A stretch of DNA of 64,000 nt from Phocaeicola_A sp036804505 (lineage in GTDB: Bacteria; Bacteroidota; Bacteroidia; Bacteroidales; Bacteroidaceae). A program made the position numbers and the translations under genes. Position 1 is the stretch's first letter. The number at the start of each line of letters is the position of its first letter. Of the stretch, positions 36,641-46,240 are shown one piece after another. The stretch is from contig DAIRSI010000016.1 of assembly GCA_036804505.1 (NCBI GenBank), positions 1 to 64,000 of the forward strand. The letters run 5' to 3'. The notes beneath the pieces were generated by a model. That model made no database searches and had not been told where the DNA came from. It saw nothing but the letters and a program-made list of their open reading frames with translations.

Positions 36641-39600
36641 TTAAAATTTAACATTCAAACCACATGATATAATTCTTGTCTGTGGATAACTGTTCCCACT
36701 TGTAACAGAAGAGACTTCAGGATCCCAACCTTCCCAAAAATTATTTAATTCAAATAAATTATCTGCAGAAACATATAATCTACAATTCTTTATATTTAGT
36801 TTATCAAGTACTTTTTTAGATAAATTATATCCAAATTGTATGTTTTTCAAACGTAAAAAAGCTCCGCTCTTAACAAAAAAGCTAGATATTTCCTGATTAT
36901 TTGTATAAGTTGTGGTTAATCTTGGAAAAGAAGCATTTTTATTTTCCGGCGTCCATCTATCTAAATGAATATTTTGTACTTTACCTCCATTATAAAAAGG
37001 TAAAATAGCATCATACGTCAGGAGGACATCTCTTTTCCCAATTCCTTGGAACAAGAAACTAAAATCAAAATTTTTATATTCGGCTGAAAAATTTAATGAA
37101 TAAGTATATCGTGGAATCGGATTCCCAATAATTGCCCTATCTTTGGCATCAATAGTATTATCTCCATTCAAATCCTTATATTTCAAATCACCAGCCTCTA
37201 CAATACCACTCTGCTTTGCATGTGAACTAACCTCTTCATTTGACTGAAAAATACCTTCACAAACATAACCAAATAGAGAACCAATAGGACTTCCTTCCTG
37301 AGTAATAGTACCTGTATCATAAAAAGGACCACCACCCTTCAAACTGATTACTTTATTCCTTACATCAGATAACATTCCCAATACAGAATAATGAAAACCA
37401 TTTATTGTATTCCGATAACCAAGAGTCAAATCCCAACCTCTGTTTCTTACTTTTCCAGCATTCTGCGCAGAAGCATTAAGTCCCATTGTTTTAGGAATTG
37501 GTAAATTCAACAGAATGTCTGAAGTCACTTTATTATAATATTCAAAAGTACCGTACAAAGTATTCTTAAACAAAGAAAAATCTAATGCTACGTTTGTAAC
37601 AGTTGTCTTTTCCCAAGTTATAGAGGAATTAGAATAATCTGTTTGAGAAGCACTATTTACCAATTCATGATCTACAACGTTCGTTCCAAAAACAATTGAT
37701 GAGATATAAGGATAATTGCCTATTAATTGATTTCCCAATTTACCCCAAGATCCTGTGATTTTCAAATTTGAAAGCCATTGTATATTCTTCATAAAGTTTT
37801 CTTCGGAAATTCTCCAACCTCCTGAAAAAGAAGGAAACGTTCCCCATCTATTATTTTTTGAAAAACGTGAAGAACCATCTCTACGAATATTCGCTTCCAA
37901 TAAATATTTACCTTTATAATCATAATTAATACGTCCAAAATATGATTGTAAGGCCCATTCATACCCAGTTCCTTTTGCCTGTTGATTTGTAACATCCCCT
38001 GCATTTAATTCTGAATAGTCAGAAAGAATGAAATTATCTCTATACCCACTAAGCCAATCATCTTTATAATAAATCTGTTCATATCCAGCAAGTAATGCTA
38101 TATTATGATCTTTTATCTTCTTAGTATAATTCAAATATAATTTCGTATTAAGATTCATATCATCTGTATTCAATCTGGTCAATTTTGTTAACGATGGATT
38201 ATAAAATGCTACAGACTTATCAAGAGAATACAAAGTCATTTTCTTAATATAATTTTTATCATTATAATACATAAAATGAGGTGAGAAAATAAAGGTTGCC
38301 TTTAGTCCAGATAATGGTTCATACGATAACTTTCCTAAAGCTGTAATATCTGCACATTTGTATTCATTTCGTCCTGCGTCTTCAGAAGCAATAGCAGCCG
38401 GATTCGTACCTATATAGCCTTCGGCAAAACGTGATCCTCCATCATAATACGCTGCATACATTGGAGCTGTTCTATATGTTTGATACAGGGTTTCTCCAAA
38501 ACCAGAACCAGGTTCCCATCTTTGAGTGTAATTTGCATTTAAATCTATGCTAACATTAATCTTTTCAGTTGGAGTTAAATCTGAATTAATTCGAAGTCCA
38601 TATCTGTCAAATCCTGTATTTTTCATATTACCCTGCTGACTGATATAATTGGCGGAAAGTAATAATTTTGCCTTCTTACTCCCTCCTGTAGCAGTAATTC
38701 CATAAGATTGTTGAAGGCCCGGCTCTGAAAAGACTTCTTTTCCCCAATCAGTATCAGGATATTCTTCTGAGCCTCTATTTGCCTTATATTTAGAAATATA
38801 ATCTTCTGTATACATTGGGGTTTTGCCTTCATTTGTATAGGCTTCATTTCTTAATTGCATGTAGTCAAGTCCCCCAAGGTATTTAGGAGTAAAGGTTTGA
38901 TGTTGCACACCTATATTCATTCTCACGTCAAAATCCACTTTATCGGAATTTCCTCTTTTTGTTGTAATAAGTATAACTCCATTAGCCGCCCTTGATCCAT
39001 ATATTGAAGCTGATGCGGCATCTTTTAAAACAGATATAGATTCTATATCATTTGAATTAACATTATTAAGATCTCCATCAACCCCGTCAATCAACACTAA
39101 TGGGCTGGAATTTCCCAATGTTCCTATACCACGAATGTTCAAATTTACTGTTGCTCCTGGATTTCCTGCATCTTGTTGAACATATAATCCTGGGGCCAAG
39201 CCTTGTAATGCCTGAGAAGTTTGGGAGACACTTCTCTTAACCATATCTTCACCCTTAACAGTAGATACTGAACCCGTCAAATTTACCTTTCTTTGAGTTC
39301 CATATCCAACTACAACAACTTCATCTAATGTTTTTGTATCTTCCAACAAATCAATTTTCAAACTAGATTTGCTACCAACAGCTATATTCTTTGTAACATA
39401 TCCCACATAGCTTATTACTAAAGTTGAATTATTCGGGACTTCACTTAAAATAAATTTTCCGTCAACATCGGTAATCGTTCCGTTTGTTGTCCCTTTAACC
39501 AAGACACTCGCACCAATGATTGGCTCGTTCTTTTCATCGAGAACCAATCCAGAAACATTTTTCCTTCCTTTATTGACATTGGATTTGTTACGTTCTTTTG

Positions 39601-39940
39601 TAACGAGTAGAACTTTTTTCCCTTCTATTGAATAAGAAATATCGGTGGATTTAAACACATCATTCAACAAAGTACCAATCGATGCATTTCGTACATTCAC
39701 ATCGACTTCATTATTCACATCGACAGTATTGTCATTATAAAAGAACTTATATTGAGATGTTTGCTCAACTTGTTTGATAATAGACAAGATAGAAACATGA
39801 TTCTTGCTCATAGTAAAAGTGCTATTCTGCGCCTTCAATTGGATTGGCAATATCAGAAAACATAGCGTTAAGAGCGCCAAATAATGTGTAAAATTATTTA
39901 AGGATACATAATAATGTATCCGCTTTTGATGTATTTCCAT
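36641..39940 (-). CDS. SusC/RagA-family TonB-dependent transporter with STN domain (PUL 1)
   Basis: About 1099 residues. ATG at 39940 is preferred over an in-frame GTG at 39988, which lies inside a hairpin. After the signal sequence (ending LKAQ) come an STN signalling domain (about 25-100), a carboxypeptidase-regulatory-like domain with VSGLVLDEKNEPIIGASV, the TonB box area DEVVVVGYGTQ, the plug and a long barrel ending KF. The STN domain is the contact for the FecR anti-sigma encoded just upstream, so substrate import should trigger induction. It forms the transport pair with SusD. Confidence 0.96.
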   Translation of the reverse strand: MEIHQKRIHYYVSLNNFTHYLALLTLCFLILPIQLKAQNSTFTMSKNHVSILSIIKQVEQTSQYKFFYNDNTVDVNNEVDVNVRNASIGTLLNDVFKSTDISYSIEGKKVLLVTKERNKSNVNKGRKNVSGLVLDEKNEPIIGASVLVKGTTNGTITDVDGKFILSEVPNNSTLVISYVGYVTKNIAVGSKSSLKIDLLEDTKTLDEVVVVGYGTQRKVNLTGSVSTVKGEDMVKRSVSQTSQALQGLAPGLYVQQDAGNPGATVNLNIRGIGTLGNSSPLVLIDGVDGDLNNVNSNDIESISVLKDAASASIYGSRAANGVILITTKRGNSDKVDFDVRMNIGVQHQTFTPKYLGGLDYMQLRNEAYTNEGKTPMYTEDYISKYKANRGSEEYPDTDWGKEVFSEPGLQQSYGITATGGSKKAKLLLSANYISQQGNMKNTGFDRYGLRINSDLTPTEKINVSIDLNANYTQRWEPGSGFGETLYQTYRTAPMYAAYYDGGSRFAEGYIGTNPAAIASEDAGRNEYKCADITALGKLSYEPLSGLKATFIFSPHFMYYNDKNYIKKMTLYSLDKSVAFYNPSLTKLTRLNTDDMNLNTKLYLNYTKKIKDHNIALLAGYEQIYYKDDWLSGYRDNFILSDYSELNAGDVTNQQAKGTGYEWALQSYFGRINYDYKGKYLLEANIRRDGSSRFSKNNRWGTFPSFSGGWRISEENFMKNIQWLSNLKITGSWGKLGNQLIGNYPYISSIVFGTNVVDHELVNSASQTDYSNSSITWEKTTVTNVALDFSLFKNTLYGTFEYYNKVTSDILLNLPIPKTMGLNASAQNAGKVRNRGWDLTLGYRNTINGFHYSVLGMLSDVRNKVISLKGGGPFYDTGTITQEGSPIGSLFGYVCEGIFQSNEEVSSHAKQSGIVEAGDLKYKDLNGDNTIDAKDRAIIGNPIPRYTYSLNFSAEYKNFDFSFLFQGIGKRDVLLTYDAILPFYNGGKVQNIHLDRWTPENKNASFPRLTTTYTNNQEISSFFVKSGAFLRLKNIQFGYNLSKKVLDKLNIKNCRLYVSADNLFELNNFWEGWDPEVSSVTSGNSYPQTRIISCGLNVKF

Positions 39941-39947
39941 AATTTTG
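39940..39947 (+). promoter_or_regulatory. Putative -7 box for an antisense RNA in the SusC leader (PUL 1)
   Basis: TAATTTTG on the plus strand matches TAnnTTTG exactly and overlaps the SusC start codon region. The -33 element is weak. Confidence 0.4.
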
Positions 39948-39953
39948 TAAGGT

Positions 39954-40043
39954 TTAATGAAATAATATGAAGTGGGATTGCACCCCACTTTGTTTTCTAA
40001 AAATCCCTGGGACTGGAGATTCTCTGAATCTTCAGTCCTTTTT
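39954..40043 (+). ncRNA. Candidate DonS-like cis-antisense RNA opposite the SusC leader (PUL 1)
   Basis: Predicted about 90 nt, running against SusC in the spacer between FecR and SusC. It contains the hairpin AAGTGGG/CCCACTT (39970-39990) and ends at a 13-bp stem plus T5. Position and orientation match the DonS family described in Bacteroides fragilis, antisense RNAs that repress SusC-SusD in PULs with ECF sigma/anti-sigma pairs. The alternative is that both hairpins simply belong to the SusC mRNA leader. Confidence 0.5.
40010..40043 (+). terminator. Intrinsic terminator in the FecR-SusC spacer
   Basis: GGACTGGAGATTC (40010-40022), loop TCT, GAATCTTCAGTCC (40026-40038), then TTTTT immediately on the plus strand. 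On the minus strand the T-run begins only several bases after the stem, so the plus-strand reading is better, though it could serve both. Confidence 0.65.
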
Positions 40044-40095
40044 GTTTGTTATGACGTATCTTTCATTATTATTGATTTAAAGGTTAATACAATAG

Positions 40096-41064
40096 CTATT
40101 TATATATCACATAAGTTTTATCTTCCTTTCTCACAGACAAAGGAGAGATTCTATCAATGATTTGCATCATTTCACTCATCGTCTCACTATCAATCGAGAA
40201 AGTAAAGCGATAACGCTCTGCTATATTCTCATCACAGATAATGTCTTTTCCATACCATTGTCTTAGTCTTGGAAGAATGACGGACAACTTTTCATTAATG
40301 AATTCCAGTCCGTTTCCGCCTCTCCACTTGGAATAATCATCGGCATTGACGTTTTCTATAACAACTGTTCCTTCATTGTTGACGGAAATTTTCTGATTGG
40401 GATGCAAAATAAAAGTCTGCTTCTCATTACTGGCATACTGCGGAACTTCCACCTTCACTTTTCCGTTCAACAAAACGGTTTCGGCCGTTTCCTTGTTTCC
40501 AAAAGAGAACACTTCGAAAGCTGTTCCCAAAGCCGTGACCGTAAACCTGTCTGTCTTGACAATGAATGGTTTCCTAGGATTCTTAGCGACTTTAAAGAAG
40601 GCCTGTCCATAAAGTTTGATGAGACGTTTGTTCCCTTCAAAATTCTGGGGATATGTCAACTTGCTTTCTGCTCCTAACGATACTTTACTACCATCTGACA
40701 ATTCGATAGATTCAATATGCTGACGACCGTTAATCGCAATAAAAGTAGGATTAGCCTCAGCCTTTTGTGCCTGCTGATAGAACCAGACAGTGCTTCCCAA
40801 AAAGACTGCAATCAAAAGACAAGCTGCCACTGCTCCTATCTTGATATATAATGGAATCACTTTGTTTTGTCCCCATATAACGGATTTCACAAAATGCAGA
40901 ATTTTCTCTCCATCGACTTCTTCGGCAAAAGAAAGATTCTTCGATTTATTCCACTCTTGCTCCTGACGCTTTTCAATGGACGGATTATTTATCAAAGCTG
41001 ATTCGTCTTCGAGAGACATTTCGCCTTTCATGATATTTCTCAATATGGTATTTTTACTTTTCAT
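40096..41064 (-). CDS. FecR-family anti-sigma factor (PUL 1)
   Basis: A 322-residue inner-membrane protein. A short cytoplasmic region that would hold the sigma factor (1-72), one membrane segment (about 75-96), a periplasmic FecR domain (about 115-215, VKTDRFTVTALGTAFEV) and the DUF4974-type C-terminus (ending YVIYK) that contacts the SusC STN domain. It lies 87 bases below the sigma gene. Function follows the FecI/FecR/FecA paradigm. Confidence 0.95.
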   Translation of the reverse strand: MKSKNTILRNIMKGEMSLEDESALINNPSIEKRQEQEWNKSKNLSFAEEVDGEKILHFVKSVIWGQNKVIPLYIKIGAVAACLLIAVFLGSTVWFYQQAQKAEANPTFIAINGRQHIESIELSDGSKVSLGAESKLTYPQNFEGNKRLIKLYGQAFFKVAKNPRKPFIVKTDRFTVTALGTAFEVFSFGNKETAETVLLNGKVKVEVPQYASNEKQTFILHPNQKISVNNEGTVVIENVNADDYSKWRGGNGLEFINEKLSVILPRLRQWYGKDIICDENIAERYRFTFSIDSETMSEMMQIIDRISPLSVRKEDKTYVIYK

Positions 41065-41151
41065 ATTTTCTGTTCTTCATATATAAATACGGAAATAAAC
41101 AAACGAACCCTAAGTGGGGTGATGAAAAAAATGATTTTTTTTGGAATTTCT

Positions 41152-41700
41152 TTAGGATAGCATGAACAAGACAATCATTTCCATGTTCTCTCTCAAAAAC
41201 TTCAGAGCACGGGTGATGCCTGCCTCTACGGCCTTCACGCTGATTTGAAGTTTCTCAGAAATTTCTTGATTGGTCAGATGTTTTTCACGACTCATTTTAA
41301 ATATAGTTTTGCTCTGAGAAGGCAACTTTTCTACCAAGCCTTCAATATAATTACGCAAATCATCTGTACAAAGGCTTTCCTCCGTATCTTCATAAGCATC
41401 TTCAATGACAGCTACTAAAGGTAGAATCTGATAATCGGAAATTTGTTTCTTTCTGTAAAAATCAAAGATTTCATTTCTCGTGATGATGAACAAATATCCC
41501 TTAAAATTCTTGTTTTCATCAATTTGTGTCCTCCCTGTCCATACTTTGATGAAAACTTCCTGCACGATTCCCTCGGCATTTTCTTTAGATACATACAACC
41601 GACAGAAATTATAGACATGTCTCCAGTGCTGATTATATAGGGAAGTGAAGGCTTTGGAGTCTCCATTCTTCAACAATAATATCAACTGTTCTTCTGACAT
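41152..41700 (-). CDS. ECF RNA polymerase sigma factor (PUL 1)
   Basis: A 182-residue sigma-70 family ECF factor: region 2 around FTSLYNQHWRHVYNFCRLYV and VQEVFIKVW, region 4 helix-turn-helix LTNQEISEKLQISVKAVEAGITRALKFL (read in parts). It should be held by the adjacent FecR and, when released, direct transcription of SusC-SusD. A promoter-like box lies upstream. Bacteroidales-type PUL sigma factor. Confidence 0.95.
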   Translation of the reverse strand: MSEEQLILLLKNGDSKAFTSLYNQHWRHVYNFCRLYVSKENAEGIVQEVFIKVWTGRTQIDENKNFKGYLFIITRNEIFDFYRKKQISDYQILPLVAVIEDAYEDTEESLCTDDLRNYIEGLVEKLPSQSKTIFKMSREKHLTNQEISEKLQISVKAVEAGITRALKFLRENMEMIVLFMLS

Positions 41701-41761
41701 TGTTTATTTAGATTAAATGTGAATTTTTCTGATTTAAGGGGCCTTTTTTCTTTAAGTTCTT

Positions 41762-41795
41762 CAAATTTACAAATTAAAATAAATTCACTAGCAAA
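41762..41795 (-). promoter_or_regulatory. Putative promoter of the PUL 1 sigma/FecR pair
   Basis: On the minus strand, TAAATTTG (41762-41769, matches TAnnTTTG) with TTTG at 41792-41795 about 22 bases upstream. The leader would be about 55 bases. Confidence 0.45.
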
Positions 41796-41954
41796 AAATA
41801 CAGTCAAATTCTACATTTATTTTTAATCCTCTTCGTGTTATGTCTGTCCTTCGAAGTTCTACTTTCCGTATCAGCAAAGGGATAGAGGACTGATTGTTTA
41901 TCCGTTTGGAACGTACATATAAGATTGAAAAAAACGTAACCAACTGAGAAGAAA

Positions 41955-41995
41955 AACGTAACCAGCCGTTCCGACTAGGCTGGTTACGTTTTTTT
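41955..41995. terminator. Strong bidirectional terminator hairpin
   Basis: Stem AACGTAACCAGCC (41955-41967) and GGCTGGTTACGTT (41978-41990), a perfect 13 bp with a 10-base loop; T-rich on both sides. A partial third copy of the arm (AAACGTAACCA) lies just left, near 41930. It insulates PUL 1 from the fragment region. Confidence 0.75.
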
Positions 41996-42180
41996 GAAGG
42001 GGTAAATCGTCGGCAGAAACATGTACTTTCCGAGTAAGATTGATAGTATATCCGGCATGGATTGATAGTCTTTCCGGCAGAGGGTCACTTACACCTGCTA
42101 ACTACGGCAATTAACATAGTTAACTAACGAAAGTACGATAGCTAACTGTATAAATTCCAAAGACCAACTTCCCTCTTTTC

Positions 42181-42600
42181 AAAAACTAAGGTTCATCATC
42201 AATTTAGGTGGAAAAATGTTTTCTAATTGTTTTTTATGCTTCCATGCTTCCACCAAGTGTGTATATCACTGAAAATTAGCCTACTAAGTATGTAAGCATC
42301 GATGTAAGCATAGTGTAACCATGGAAGTATGGTTACATAAAGCCTATACGTTATTTTTCCGGTTTATTGGTATCCATTCATGTTTTGATATAATCCGAAA
42401 AGTCTTTCGGCTATACCCGAAAAAGAATTCGGATTAAGTCGAATTTGTTTTTGATTTATACCGAATGATTGCTCTTTCCTTGTTCTTTTGTAGGATGAAA
42501 ATGTGTGGTAGTAAAAAATTTATACTTCCATTCATACTTCCACATATAAAGTACTCATTCACTGCCTACTACGCATCAGTGGAAGTATGGAAGCATAAAA
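42181..42600. repeat. Non-coding stretch with iteron-like CTTCCAT/ATGGAAG repeats
   Basis: The 940 bases between the sigma gene and the first fragment (41701-42640) hold no credible gene. Within them the short motif [AT]CTTCCA recurs in both orientations: paired copies at 42236-42254, GGAAGTATGG at 42323-42332, a pair near 42521-42543, and inverted copies at 42579-42594. One copy sits in the palindrome GTAACCAT-GGAAGT-ATGGTTAC (42315-42336). TCCGAA/TTCGGA inverted repeats lie at about 42393-42435. Clusters like these resemble replication or regulator binding sites of mobile elements (inference). Confidence 0.45.
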
Positions 42601-42640
42601 AAACTCCATATGTAAGCCTACTATTCCTTAATATCTAAAT

Positions 42641-43050
42641 TGTCGAGATAGATAATAAAGAATATTATGTTAGATTTACTGTGCAAAATGAGAAAAAGGG
42701 GCAATCGGGAACTCATTCTGCTTTCGTTACAAACGTAGAAATATACAACAAATCCTCAGATGCTGCTTCTGCATCAAGAAACCCTGAAGAGAGGTTGGAC
42801 ACCAAAGGAATCGTTGATATAAAACTACAATCATATTTTGATTCTGCAAACAGTTCATCTAAAATATTAGATGAAAACTGGGAACCTTTGAGCCATTGGA
42901 GCAGAAGGTGAAAAGATATTCTCAAAGTTGTATGAAGAAGCCGGGAAGTCGGAAGAAAAGAAATCGTTTGTCGATAAATTGAAACAGTGGGTGAACGACA
43001 CATGGAAATATATTAAAGATACATATCTCCGTGGAGCAAGAGCAATGTAG
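42641..43050 (+). pseudogene. Fragment of a large polyvalent mobile-element protein, LPD3-like end plus linker
   Basis: A reading frame without a start gives YYVRFTVQNEKKGQ and THSAFVTNVEIYN, typical of the end of the LPD3 (barnase-like) domain of large polyvalent proteins. A second frame (about 42892-43050) gives EKIFSKLYEEAG and VDKLKQWVNDTWKYIKDTY, a linker common in these proteins. The frame is then lost and resumes shifted by one base (WSKSNVENISLQDFINMPL). Two frame changes in 400 bases mark it as decayed. Confidence 0.6.
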
Positions 43051-43061
43051 AAAACATAAGT

Positions 43062-44288
43062 TTGCAGGACTTCATAAATATGCCATTGGCAGACTTGATA
43101 AAAGGTACAAAACTGGATGGGAAGAGTGAAACTGTTCAAATGGATAAAAAATCATCAAGATTGTCAGACGAGGAGAGAGAAATTATTGATGATTCAATGA
43201 GGGATGGGACTTATATGAAATCCCCAAATGGGAAACCTACCAATCTTGATAGAGATAAATGGGTACAAGTAAGAACTAAATCATTCAAAGATTGGTTTGG
43301 ATATTGGGAACTTGGGCAGAAGACGATTAACATTGTAAAGACAGGTATCGAACATGGTTTCAAAAATTTTGAAGAGGCCAGAGACTGGGCGAAAAAGAAT
43401 ATCTCCATGATTCTGTCTAATGATGAGACGAACGGAAAAGGAAATATAAGAATAAGCAATACAGCCATTGATAAATTCATTTCTGAGAGTTCGATTACAA
43501 AGAGCGACAGCAAGGACATACATCTAGCCGTGCTGAAAATATTGCCTGACGTGATACGTGAAAGTATTGACGCTGAACAGCATCCGGACTACATTAAAGG
43601 CGAGGACGGAATCCGTCGCAAGGAGAACGGAATTAATCCAAATGTTTTAATTCATCGTTTGTATGGTGCCGTGGAAATAGACGGTCACACATATAGGGTG
43701 AAAACAACGATAAAGGAACTTCCTGATGAACCTAAGACAGATAGCAAAGTGCATAGTTACGAAGCAACAAAAATAGAGCTGCTTGATAAGGATCAAACAG
43801 CTCCACGGAGCTCGACCAGCACAACAGCACCAATCGAGATTACAAATTTACTAAATGGAGTTGAGAAATCCTACGAAAAAGGTAAAAAATTGTTGGATTA
43901 CTCAAAGGTTTTAGACGAGAACGGGGAGCCATTAGAAGTAAACCATGCAACAGATGGATATTTCAATACGTTTGAAAAAGACAAACTGGGTGCTGAAACA
44001 GACGGAAATGCAACCAATGTAGGGTTAGCTGCAACTTCACATATCGGATTTTGGTTCAACAATACAGATAACATTCTTAGTGACTTTCATAGTAATAAAA
44101 TGAATACTTATCTTAATATACGCAATCCAAAGGAATATAGCAGTTTAGAAGAATTGGTAGCTGATATGGATAACGGGAATGGGAATGGAAATAGTAAAGA
44201 AGTATTAGACGATATACAAGGTGTTCTGGATAAAATGCATATTGTTATAAATAGGATTAAATTGAATCAAACACGCATTTTGCAGTAA
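43062..44288 (+). pseudogene. Polyvalent-protein fragment with LPD3-like and ADP-ribosyltransferase-like domains
   Basis: The longest open stretch of the decayed region (408 codons). N-terminal FINMPLADLIKGT and FKDWFGYWE segments, then an LPD3/barnase-like domain (DIHLAVLKILPDVIRES to HSYEATKIEL, about residues 150-240) and an ART-PolyVal-like domain (FNTFEKDKLGAETDG, TSHIGFWFNN). The ART site usually written YHGT reads NHAT here, so activity is doubtful. Upstream and downstream coding continues in other frames (43026; 44268 FAVISKEYKG), so this is the middle of a broken gene, not a complete protein. Family names come from recall of the polyvalent-domain set and need a profile search. Confidence 0.6.
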
Positions 44289-44731
44289 TAAGTAAAGAAT
44301 ATAAAGGGATTCCTCGTGATAAACGGTTACTAACGGCTTATGAAAAGAAAAACAGCGTCCTCGACAATACGATGAACACTGCTGAGACCCTTAGGGGCAA
44401 CGGGAATGACACAGCTACTCCCGAAAACGCTGTTTCTCAAGACAAAAATAATGCAACTGAAACAAAAAAACAAGAGAAAGTACAAAAGAATTTCTCCAAG
44501 CCCACTATCGAGCGGTTATCACAACCGCCCGTGGTGATGAATCTCTTCCAGAAACCATAAAAGCTAGAGAAGAATTATCCAAAGTTGGAATCTGCAGGAA
44601 CGAAAAAAATCCGAAAGAATCGTTGAAACTGCCGAATTAGATGAAGGTTGCAAAAATATTCTATATTATCCGAATGTTGATTACAATAAAAATGAAATAT
44701 TTGCTGAAAATAGTACTAATGAAAAGAAAAT
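44268..44731 (+). pseudogene. Polyvalent-protein fragment, nuclease-domain tail
   Basis: The frame from 44268 reads FAVISKEYKGIPRDKRLL, TAYEKKNSVLDNTM and TAETL, the end of a barnase/EndoU-like (PBECR or MuF-C type) domain, running to a stop near 44560. The following bases (about 44500-44731) are a diverged copy, roughly 90% or more by eye, of 46937-47164 and change frame at least twice. Decayed. Confidence 0.55.
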
Positions 44732-45082
44732 CGAGACTTGGATAACTCAACAGCGGTCCAATTCCGCTGAGGTGGAAATCTCAAATCTCGATATCGCTGC
44801 AAATATAGTGATAAATTTTAAGAATCCAAAAATATCACAAGATTGTAGGGATGATAAAAGATGCAGATAACTAGGTATCTACAAATCAAAAAGAGATTTT
44901 GGGTATATTACAAGAAAATTTGCCGAGCGAACTTGTGAAGTAGTTGGAGTATTATATCATAAAGAAATAGAAAGCGATATATCACCTATTCACGCAGAAT
45001 AAGGAAAGAAAGGGCAAGGTCATTGTAAGACCAGATAGTTGAGGAAGAAGAGAGAGCCAAAGAAGAGTATTGTCAGGAAGCA
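44722..45082. repeat. 361-bp direct repeat, copy 1
   Basis: By base-by-base reading this is identical to 46241-46601 (offset 1519). The flanks differ at once on both sides (g/a on the left, g/t on the right). It encodes an out-of-context piece (KIETWITQQRSNSAEVE) that joins naturally to upstream sequence only in copy 2, so copy 1 looks like the duplicate. Confidence 0.9.
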
Positions 45083-45127
45083 GCCCCTACCTCATCGGTA
45101 CTTTAGAAGAAAAGTACAAAGATTTTA

Positions 45128-45361
45128 ATGAATCGGAATATTATAGTAAATTTGGAGAAGAATTACATAAATCAGAAGAGTATGACACCACAGGAAAAGA
45201 CACAGCAACTTCTGGAAGCAATCAGATTTTGCAAGGAACACAATCTGTTCTTCCCGAAGGAAGTACAGAAAGCGGTAACGAAGGAACAACAGTTTCGCCT
45301 AGGATGCGAAGCGATACTACGGAAGGAACTTTACCTGAAAGCTCATCCGGAGGAGAAGTAG
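45128..45361 (+). pseudogene. Small open frame A, paralogue of the frame at 46707-46925
   Basis: 77 codons. It shares the pattern A-I-x-F-C-K-E-x-N-L-[FY]-x-P and ELYLKAHPEE with the frame at 46707, while the DNA between the shared residues has diverged. That shows this frame was once under coding selection. No domain is recognised. It is probably a linker module of the polyvalent protein, and may or may not be expressed. Confidence 0.4.
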
Positions 45362-45585
45362 ATCCTAAACCGATATGGAAAGGTCCTTTCGGAGATATTT
45401 AGGACCAATTCAAAGGAAAATCGAAAGAAGTAATAGCTTTTCTAAGGAAAAAAAGTGATGAAGTAGTTGGAGTATTACATCATAAAGAAATAGATGGAGA
45501 TATATCTCTTGTTTGGGATGATGGTAAAATTGGCATTGATAAAATAGAAAAAAACATCCAGAAGTATTAGACGATTTACAAGGTG

Positions 45586-46208
45586 TTATGGTGCAGTAAG
45601 AATTGGAGATAAATTGTATAGGGTGAAAACCACTATAAAGGAACTTCCTTACGAATCTATAACGGACAACAAAGTTCATAACTATGAAGCAACAAAAATA
45701 GAGTTATTAGCTGGACAACATGGAGACGTCTCATCGACCTCTCCCCGCAATTCTAACAACTCTATCTCAGTTACAAATTTACTAAATGGGGTTGAAAAAT
45801 CCTACGAAAAAGAAAAGAATTTATTAGATTCCTCAAAAATAGTTGACGAGAATGGAGAACCGCTGGAAGTATGCCACGTAATAACACGCCACCGACTAAA
45901 CTGCCACCCCCTGATCCAGAGATTCTTCACACCGAACCTCTACCGTTCAAGGATTGTCCCACCAAGCAGCCCAGACCGCTGCACGGTGGGCTTTTCTTTT
46001 TCTATAGGTTTTTCGCTACAAAAAAACAAGAATGATAAAAGATACTGGAATGAAAATCTTGTTGAACTAAAAGACAAGAACGGCAATAACTTTGTCGTTG
46101 AGTTAAATACCGACGTTCCAAGAAATATATTTAATAAAGAGTCAATACAGATAAATAGTATAAGAAGCGTTTATCCCAAAGATAATGAAATGATGTCATT
46201 AATTGGAT
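45586..46208 (+). pseudogene. Second LPD3-like / nuclease-domain fragment
   Basis: It repeats the layout of 43650-43935 in diverged form (YRVKTTIKELP, EATKIELL, TNLLNGVEKSYEKEK, DENGEPLEV). It is then broken by a GC-richer insert (45880-46000), and resumes with a MuF-C/PBECR-like segment (NENLVELKDKNGNNF, INSIRSVYPKDNEMMSL) that stops at 46208. One base of frameshift restores WINRGDLLQYADKKKIETW, which runs into repeat copy 2. Clearly a pseudogene. Confidence 0.6.
45958..46001 (+). terminator. Terminator-like hairpin inside the fragment region
   Basis: Outer stem CCCACC/GGTGGG (45958-45963, 45985-45990), inner stem GCAGC/GCTGC (45966-45970, 45978-45982), then CTTTTCTTTTT. It lies in a GC-richer patch that interrupts the ART-like reading frame. 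Confidence 0.6.
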
Positions 46209-46240
46209 AAACAGAGGTGATTTATTACAATACGCGGACA

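Noticed and set aside
39941..39988. Upstream GTG start for the PUL 1 SusC gene
   Set aside because: It lies inside a hairpin and would place a polar leader before the signal sequence; ATG at 39940 gives a more normal export signal.
41928..41990. CRISPR-like repeat from AACGTAACCA copies
   Set aside because: Only three short copies, two of them forming a terminator stem; no regular spacing or spacers.
45070..45402. Open plus-strand frame of 110 codons with Thr/Ser-rich sequence
   Set aside because: Low-complexity reading in another frame of the fragment region. The frame at 45128 shows protein-level conservation with 46707, this one does not.
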